From positions 13,228,221-13,292,220 of the forward strand of contig NC_061869.1 in NCBI RefSeq assembly GCF_907164915.1: DNA of 64,000 bases. Reading direction: 5' to 3'. The stretch's first letter is position 1; every line of letters starts with the position of its first letter. The notes beneath the pieces were generated by a model. It saw only the letters and a program-made list of their open reading frames with translations. It had not been told where the DNA came from and did not search any database. This document shows, piece after piece, positions 56,509 through 64,000 of this stretch. Made by a program: the position numbers and the translations under genes. The DNA comes from Impatiens glandulifera. Lineage: Eukaryota > Streptophyta > Magnoliopsida > Ericales > Balsaminaceae.

Positions 56509-58272
56509 TCAAAATCTTCCAGTAAAGATGTCATACCTTTCTTGGCTTAAAACATTGAAGTTTTCAATTATCTACAAGAATAAAAACAATAAAAAATAGA
56601 TTAGTGAAAAAGAATGATTAATTATTGAAGAAAATTCTTAAACCATTTATTGAATCTAACATTTAAGTTAGAAAATGTGATTCACCTTGAAAAAGATGAT
56701 ATTTGTGATAATTTCATCTAGAACATTGTCCTTTTTTTCAACCATCTCACCAATCACACCTAATATAGATCAAATCAAAAACGTTAATTTAGTTTTAGTT
56801 CTCAAACGAAAGCTCGAAGAAAACTACAACATTATAATCATCTAATAAATCTTGAGACTTTAACAATATGCAAGATTAAGTGTTCGAATAAGATGAAGAA
56901 AATCTATAGAATAAGGCAACCTTGGAATGAGTCGGCTTCATCTGGATTAACATGAGCCACCAAGATGTTTGGTTTTTCATCAAATGTTCTTTTTGTATCC
57001 TATGTTTAAAAAGAAAACAAGAACAATTAATAAATGAAGGATCTCATTCATAATTATAAAATAATTTGAAATGAAGGATTCAACAAATAATTAAGAAAAT
57101 ACCATTTCATCATTGTTCTCAATTCCTTTTCCATTATTCTTCACCAAATCCTGCTTATCATAAAACATAAAACGTTTTCATAATTCAATCATAAAAAAGG
57201 AACAAATGAGATTAGTACTATAGTTATAAATTGAGGAACACAAACAGTCATCAAGTCGACGTGGGATGCCACATCAAGAACTGTCTTGTCATTGAAATGC
57301 CGAGCAATCTTTGCATAGTTGACTAAGTTGGGCTCCGAATACCTGAAAAAATAATTATTTAGACTTATTCTTATTGTTCTGCTAGCTAGTATGCATCTTC
57401 ATTTCTCTCAATAATGTTGGAATTTTGCTTTCTTAATTCTGAAATGAGCTTTTGTTTTTTTGAACTACATTGAATTTAATCCTAACTTTAGAAAAACGTA
57501 ATGATAGTAGCTGTTCTAAGTTAATAAAATAAGAGAATAATGAAAATATACTTTAGCTCAACCGAATAAGAAAAACAAATGATAACTCACTTATTTATTT
57601 CCAGATTCTCAACATAACGAAAAAGTTATATATTCTTATTAGATTAAGATATGCAATATAAACACAAGATCTCAAAAGAAAAACTCGTCAATTAATACAG
57701 TATTCTTGTTATTAACAACAATGAGAAAAATCAAACGAATGCAAAACAAAAATATCTATTATAAGTTAATAAAAAAATGAGAATAAAAAACACAAACATG
57801 ACCTCAAATTAATAATAAAATAACACAATTAAGTGATTACAAATCAAGTTACACATTATGTATCATAACTTAGATTTCATTTTCAATAGAACAATATATA
57901 AAAATAAATATCAAATTCATTTATCTGTTTTCGAGATTTTTGAAATAACCGAATACGACAAAAAATAAGTTCGATGAGAAACAAAATCTAATAATTATAA
58001 AAGAAGCCAAGAAATCCGATACATATGTTAGATTAGGGAAACAATGAAAACAATATTAACGTAAACTCGATATGTCCAGTCAAGATCTGCATATTTATCA
58101 TGTAGCAAGATAATGAAGTCCTTTTAAATATGCAAAACAAATAAATAGATTGACTAAATAACCTGATAAGCAATTTTTTCAACTGAGCTTGTTCATCGTT
58201 AGACCACTCGGAAATTTGAGTATTGTGCGAAAGAGATGTTGAATCCATATGAACTTTGCTTCTTGATGCCAT
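56509..58272 (-). CDS. Array gene B': SANT/DUF3755-like protein lacking the last exon, ~156 residues
   Basis: Exons 58272-58163, 57342-57246, 57150-57103, 56999-56921, 56759-56686, then 56571 to the stop at 56509-56511. These have the same lengths as B (110, 97, 48, 79, 74, 63 nt) and all splice sites are kept. Protein changes against B include SRVKLM to SHVDLM at the end of exon 2, two changes in the last helix of the SANT-like part. The family-type last exon is missing here too. That exon lengths, borders and the open frame are kept in both copies while neighbours decay argues that this truncated form may be functional; expression data would be needed to say so. Confidence 0.65.
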
Positions 58273-58975
58273 CGAATCAAATTCCAATGTTCTACTTTGT
58301 TTAAAATATAAGCAAATTTCTTCAAACTTGCTCTAAAGAAAATCTTTATTTATGGTGAAATTTTAAAGAGAAAATACTTAATTGTTAATGTATCTACATT
58401 ATTATTAAATACTCATTAATCAAAATCAAAGAACATTTTTAGAAAAAAAATTATTTTTAAAAAGAAATAGATTATATGTGGTATTCATCTATGTATCAAA
58501 TTGGTAAAAAAATACAAAATGAAATTATTTGGAAAAGAGTTATGATAATGAACATTTTTCTATATAGAATAATTTTTAAATTTGGTAGAATAATAACTTT
58601 TCTGTTATTTAGTTAATTATTTAGTTTTTACCTTTTTAATTCATTTTTTCCTAAAATAATTTTATCAATTTCAATTACATATTTTATATTAAATACAAAT
58701 AAAATTATTTTTATAATTTCTTTGATAATTATCTAATGGGATTGTGTTAAATAATTGACACAATTATATATTACATTTTAAAAGATTGATCACCAAAATA
58801 TTATAAATTAATGTAAAAGATGTGAGAGGATAGGTATAAATTACAATATGGATAACTAATAAAAATAATCACATTTTTTATAGTCAAAATTTAATTTAAT
58901 ATATACTTTAGAAAAATAGTTATGAAACATTAGAATATAAAATTCTTATTATTTTCATTTAAAAAAAGTGAAACA

Positions 58976-59001
58976 AAGTTATTATATATATATATATATT
59001 G

Positions 59002-59037
<36 letters not shown>

Positions 59038-59042
59038 ATATC
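58976..59042. repeat. TA microsatellites downstream of C'
   Basis: Two TA runs around TTGTTATATA (about 58982-59000 and 59003-59032). The matching site in block 1 (43276-43306) is shorter. Confidence 0.9.
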
Positions 59043-59887
59043 AAAAACTTATTATTACTTAATAGTTTTGAGATAGAAACTTAATTAAAACTAATATTAT
59101 AAGACATTATTTCATTGAAAGAGTTTATGGAAAAATATCAAAACAAATTAGGAAAAATGTATAAAATCTCAAAAAGAAACGAAAGATCCCCAAAATCCAA
59201 TGGAGTTTCTTAATTTATTTGACCAACCTATTTGAACATAGAAGATTGAATTTTAATTTTAATATAATCTAATAATCACAACCAATCAATATAAATATTT
59301 TTCTTCATAATTAAAGAGGATGATTAAATATCTTCTCAAAATAAACTAATTTCCAACAACAAAAATAAATTCTCATCTAAAAAATAATTATTTAGAAAAA
59401 AAACTAAAATTCATCATGATTAACTATTTATTGGTGAGAACAAAAATACATGAAATCTCAACCAATTTAACTCATTCAAATATCTAAAACAACCAAAAAT
59501 CAAACAAGAATATAGTAGAATAGTGCTAACTTTATTATCCAAAAGTAAATTAAGACGAATCCAAGAGAACGATAACAAGGTAAGATAATCTTAACCGATG
59601 AGTAAGTTGACGACATCAATGCTTCGTTAGCTCTATATCTTCTTCCATGCTTCATAATAAAAAGTATAAAACAATAAGTTTCAAGTATTAAATGTTAAAC
59701 TTTCAAAAAATTATTATTGAACTCAAAAATTCTAAAATTAAAACTGAAGGAAAGATCGAAGATAAAGTATCATACTACCTAAACATTTTAAATATGTCAT
59801 TTCTTATTTAGCTTAAAAGATTGAAATTTTTATGAATCTATATAAAAAAACACAGAAATTCAAATTAGAGTAAATGACGATTAATTA

Positions 59888-60469
59888 TTATAGAAAACTC
59901 GATCTAGTATTTATTTTAATTCGAAAGATGGGTTTCATCTCGATAGAGCTGAAATTTGAGGTATTTTGATAATAAATTTTGTTATTTTCTTCAAACTCAT
60001 TAAAAACATCAAACCATGTAATACTAAAATGACAAAAAAAAAAAATCTCTGAAATTTTAAAGTTTTGAATAGGCAAACCTTTGAATGTGGCTGCCACATG
60101 TGAATTTGTAGAACTCACAAAGATCTTTGGCATGTTATAATCCGGTTTTTTTGTACCCTATTTTTGAAAAGAAAAAAAGAACCATAATTAAAATAAGTAT
60201 ATATTGTTCAAAGATAGATTGCACAAATAATTAAGAAAATACCATTTCATCTTCTTTTATAATTTCTTTTTCCTGTAAATCATAAAACTTCAAATGCATT
60301 AATGAATGAAACATAAAGAAACAACAACATATGAGATTAATAGGTTATGATTCAAGAAACACAAACAGTTGTCAATTTGATACGAGAAACCACGTCGCGA
60401 ATTGTCTTTTCAGGAAAATGGTCAGCAATCTTTGAATACTTGGCTATGTTGGGCTCTGATTCATATCTG

Positions 60470-60553
<84 letters not shown>

Positions 60554-61366
60554 GTTTATTTAGAAAAATTCAATCATTATGTTTTAGTAATAAGAAGTTA
60601 ATTAAAATGAGAAATAGACAATGCATAAAAGAAAAGAAAAAGACAATTAAAATGATAATCTTTCTACACAATGAGAAAAATTAAATTAATGCAGAAAAAT
60701 ATAAGCTATTATAAATAAATAAAAAAGGAGAATAAAAGAACAAATATGATCTCTTAAAATAATAATAAGAAAACAAAAGAAGAAGACGAATAATAAGTCA
60801 ATACATTAACCATCATAACTTAGACTTTAACATAAAATAAAAATAAAAAAAGTTCATTTATTTGTTTCGAATGCGACAAGACATAATGCATAATTAGGTT
60901 AGACACTAATCTAGTGATTACAAAAGAATATACGACAACACATTCATAATTTACACTTAATAACAAAAAAAGGAAAATTGAAAAATATTATCAAAACCAT
61001 TATCGCTTTCAAGATTCTAGAAATATCTAAAATTAATAACAGAAATATAATTAGGTTAATAACAAAATCTAGTATTTTAAATCAATATAATTTCAACTTA
61101 ACACTAATTGCTCTTGTTAGTTAATCGAAGAAACTAAAATTATGTGATCTAGATTTGTCCCATTTTGATTTGTATATTTTTCTTTGTAAAACTAATCAAA
61201 TTCATTTTGATTGAAATTAAAAAAAAATAGATAATAAAGAGAGAGGGACTATTTACATGGTAAGCAATCTTTCCAACCGAGTTTGTTCATCGTTCGACCA
61301 ATCAGAAATTTGAGGATTGTGACAAAGTGATGTTGAATCCATAAGAGATTTGCTTCCTGATGCCAT
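59888..61366 (-). pseudogene. Array gene C': SANT/DUF3755-like, broken tail
   Basis: E1 61366-61257 (MASGSKSLMDSTSLCHNPQI, then SDWSNDEQTRLERLLT), E2 60466-60367 (YESEPNIAKYSKIADHFPEK, then TIRDVVSRIKLTT), E3 60272-60243, E4 60157-60079. Unlike C, reading on through intron 4 stays in frame into the E5 motif (EFEENNKIYYQNTSNFSS) and stops at 59888, because an A-run and a T-run differ in length. The nonsense codon in E6 (about 59826-59780) is shared with C. A product with the retained intron is conceivable but unproven. Confidence 0.6.
60472..60550. repeat. (TA)n microsatellite in intron 1 of C'
   Basis: A pure TA run of about 79 bases, against about 18 bases at the same intron position in C (44752-44769). 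It starts 6 bases from the exon 2 acceptor, so it replaces the pyrimidine tract. Confidence 0.95.
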
Positions 61367-62049
61367 TAAATCAAATTCTAATTTCAGTCTAATATGTTTA
61401 AAGTAGAGAAATTTCTATCTCTCTAAAGAAAACCTTATTTATAAATAAAATTTCTGGTGGAAATTAAAATTATTATTATAATCAAATTTATTTTTTTAAA
61501 GAAAAAAGATTCTAAAGATATTTTTAGTATTTATCTTTTTATTTAATAGGCAAAGAATTATAATATGAAAATCATTTTTTTAGCATTTTCATAAAATTTG
61601 ACAAAAATTATTACTTTCTTATTTACTTTTTACTTTATTCAACTAATTTCCCATGTAAAATATTTATCAATTCAAAACAATTTTATTTTATATAAAAATC
61701 ACTTTTATTATTTACATTATAATTATAAAAAAAGTGATTTTAACATATTACCACTTTTTTTACAGGTCAGGAAAAAAAATGGATACTTAAAAAATATTAC
61801 ATTTTTGGTGGTGAAAAATCTAATTTTATTTATATTTTAGAAAATAATTATGAAAAATTACAATTACAATTTAAAATTTTTACTTTTTATTTATTTATTT
61901 TAATATCCATGGTTATACAATTTTTTATTTTATACCATGATTATAACAAACTCCAAAAAAAACAAGTCAATATTTCAACAAAATATTTATGACGGACATA
62001 AAATTTTACACAATTCTTTGTTATCTGCTTTTCAGGTATTAATGGATTT

Positions 62050-62066
62050 AAATATATATATATATT

Positions 62067-62121
<55 letters not shown>
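62050..62121. repeat. (TA)n microsatellite upstream of C'
   Basis: TATA runs with one ATTTAAA interruption. Not present at this length in the corresponding DNA upstream of C (about 46200). Confidence 0.9.
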
Positions 62122-62124
<3 letters not shown>

Positions 62125-63139
62125 TTTATTTAGTAATTACATTTTTCTTTACCGAAACTAAAATGGGTGCAAACAATCTAGTTGATTACTTATATAACAA
62201 ACTCGTGAGAAACTTCTCATTTATCGGTTGATTATATGGACGAATTTTAGTTGGGGTGGGCTTAAAAATAATTTAGGATAAACTTAAAATAATAACAAAA
62301 TTTTTTAAATAAAATGAGAAGATAAAAATAAGTTTTATAATTTTTTTAATAATATATAAACAAATAATGAATTAAATTAAAAATATTAAGAGATAATATC
62401 ACATTTTTACCAAAAAAAAAATATAGTATTTTGGGGTGTACATCGGCTAACCTGAACCCCCAACATTTCTTCGCCCTTGGTTATATATATATATATAACC
62501 AAGTTATAATATTCGAACTCTTTAGTGTCTTTCCATCCTATAAAGTTAGAACAACTAAGGGTAGATTTCACATCATAGAGGCAACTCTACATATTTTAAA
62601 TTTGAAATATATAAAACTTGTATTTATCTAAAAGCTTCTAATAGTGAAAACAATGTCGACATGAAATATATATTACCTAAATCATTAAACAACTCATCCC
62701 TATTTCAATCATTAAACAACTCCTGTAATTGTTTTTAAAAAGTTCGATTAATTTTATTTGTACACCAGAAAATCAATTTGAAAAAATAAATAAAAGGAAA
62801 TTAAGCATAAAAAATTAGTAAACATGCATTAAATCTCAAAGAAATGAAAAGGCCCAAAATAACCAAAGCTTTATTGGCCGACTTGAAACTCAATTTATTT
62901 GAGTGATTTGTTGAGAATCACTTTTCTCTAAATATGTTTCTCTTCATAATTGAAAAATAATCAAACATCCATTTTAAAATAAACTAATTGATGACAAACA
63001 TAACAAATTCATTATCCACACACACAATGTTCTTGTAAACTACAATTCATGTCAAAGAGTTCAACTTATTCAAATATCTCAAAACAAAGATCAAAGTCAT
63101 ACTAAAAGTAATAGAGTAGATTAACCGATAACATTTTTA

Positions 63140-63290
63140 CCCAAGGTCCTAGGAACAAGTTGGCGAGTCCAATGTTAATCTTTTCAGTGATTAGCGGCAT
63201 ATGTTATATCTTTGTCAATGCTTCATAATAAAAAACAATAAATTTCACGTATTAAATGTTAAATCATTACTATTTCAAAATCTCAAACTA
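63140..63290 (-). pseudogene. Array gene X': last-exon relic
   Basis: The minus strand reads a decayed last exon (GACTCGCCAACTTGTTCCTA, then GGACCTTGG) like A's ...LAELFLGPS end, with stops. After it the sequence continues as intron 1 DNA of B type to about 63640, with exons 2-6 missing. It holds the empty site of the 75-bp insertion found in X. Confidence 0.6.
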
Positions 63291-63626
63291 ATGTAAAACA
63301 ACTAAGCTCTTATAAATTAATACAAAATGAGAATAAAAAAAGAATTATGACCTTAAATTAACAATAAAAGAACACCAAACTCATTCATGATGTGTTTTGG
63401 ATTCTTGAAAGAATGAACTCAACATGTAGATATAAGATGCATACTTATTTTAGTATACACAATTAAATAATCAATTTACCATATTCTATGTTATAACTTA
63501 GATTTCAATAGTAGACGTACAAAAAAAATAGAAAAACATCAAATTAATTCACCTGTTTCGAGATTCTGGAAAGAACTGAATATGAAAACAAAATAAATTT
63601 GATGCATGGTTAGGTGAACATACATA

Positions 63627-64000
63627 ATCTAATGATGTTAAACAAGTGAAGCAAATATAAGGTTTCACCTAAGATTCAATCAGTTCCTGCATAGTGTCAA
63701 TCTAAGTCTGAAGTTCAAGACGCTGATATGTATGGAGAAATCAGTCATGTCTTGGGCCTGCACTAAAAATATACAAAAAGCTCTCAAGAGGAGAAATCTA
63801 GTCGCGACCAATGCTAGAGGAAGTGCCGTACACCCGATCCTTCGTCAAAGGCAGGCAAACTATGATCCTCTGGAGAGAACAACATGGCTGGATGTCAGGG
63901 TCAATGTGAAACTGCAACATATCCTGGAGTCCTTCAGCTCAAATGCCATATTGTTCATACATGGCACTGAGTCCGTCAGCAATGCTGAGCAACAAAGGGG
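63627..64000 (+). CDS. Unidentified open frame running off the window end
   Basis: After an in-frame TAA just before, about 120 codons are open on the plus strand to the last base. Base composition is clearly richer in GC than the array. The conceptual protein is mixed and charged, with KALKRRNLVATNARGSAVHP and NYDPLERTTWLDVRVNVKLQ among its parts. A Met-containing CMEKSVMSWACTKN at about 63738-63779 could be near a start, or the segment could be an exon. I do not recognise a family. It directly follows the array's decayed intron DNA, so a breakpoint or an element border lies at about 63640. Confidence 0.4.

Larger units (their letters stand above)
53531..63650. repeat. Tandem block 2 of the SANT/DUF3755-like array (A', B', C', X')
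   Basis: Matches 37845-53530 in the same order and orientation, lacking the LINE complex. High similarity extends through introns and intergenic DNA, with small indels and very different lengths of TA microsatellites. Past about 63290 the match jumps from the last exon of X-type to intron 1 sequence of B-type, so exons 2-6 of X' are deleted. Confidence 0.85.

Noticed and set aside
60347..60601. 84-residue plus-strand frame ending in a run of Tyr-Ile
   Set aside because: The run is the TA microsatellite; the front part is antisense to exon 2 of C'.
1..64000. CRISPR arrays, bacterial operons or phage
   Set aside because: The sequence is plant nuclear DNA; the repeats present are tandem, inverted or dispersed elements without regular spacers.

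Overview
The window looks like nuclear DNA of a dicot-type flowering plant. It is strongly AT-rich, has intron-split genes with GT..AG borders, and is packed with plant-type retrotransposons, LINEs with DUF4283-type ORF1, tRNA-derived SINEs and short inverted-repeat DNA elements. Only two genes look fully intact and conserved: a three-repeat MYB (MYB3R) factor on the + strand (7715-12553) and a PRA1-family membrane protein on the - strand (31827-35256). I do not name a species.

Layout. 1-5300: broken Copia remains in two opposite orientations, with a primer-binding site and an LTR-like hairpin between them, and a hAT-like element inside the RT part. 5300-7180: AT-rich DNA with a small inverted-repeat element. 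7180-14600: the MYB3R gene; its introns hold SINE remains, and a decayed LINE lies behind its stop codon. 14720-23340: a ~2.3 kb segment present twice in direct orientation, the copies separated by a deleted Gypsy element whose 5' LTR is interrupted by a Copia piece. 23500-30000: LINE fragments (ORF1 with a long inverted repeat, RT) broken up by DNA elements, one bounded by a 9-bp target duplication. 30850-37800: the PRA1 gene inside a cluster of MITEs of one family.

37845-63650 is the most unusual part: a tandem array of short, fast-decaying genes, all on the - strand. They resemble the plant SANT/DUF3755 family (an N-terminal SANT-like domain, then a conserved C-terminal segment). Four gene types lie in the order A, B, C, X and the block then repeats as A', B', C', X' about 15.7 kb further on. 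A resembles C and B resembles X, so a two-gene unit seems to have doubled twice. Two copies (B and B') keep an open frame with every splice site intact but have lost the usual last exon. The others share splice-site, frame or stop lesions between the two blocks, so most of the decay came before the second doubling. After that doubling, a 5.5 kb LINE complex entered between C and X (empty site preserved near C'), and a 75-bp SINE-like piece entered the last exon of X (empty site preserved in X').

The genes do not form a pathway. MYB3R proteins control G2/M genes, PRA1 proteins act in Rab/vesicle traffic at endomembranes, and SANT/DUF3755 proteins are presumed nuclear with no role I can state. 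The last ~370 bases carry a clean, less AT-rich open frame on the + strand that runs off the window; I could not identify it.
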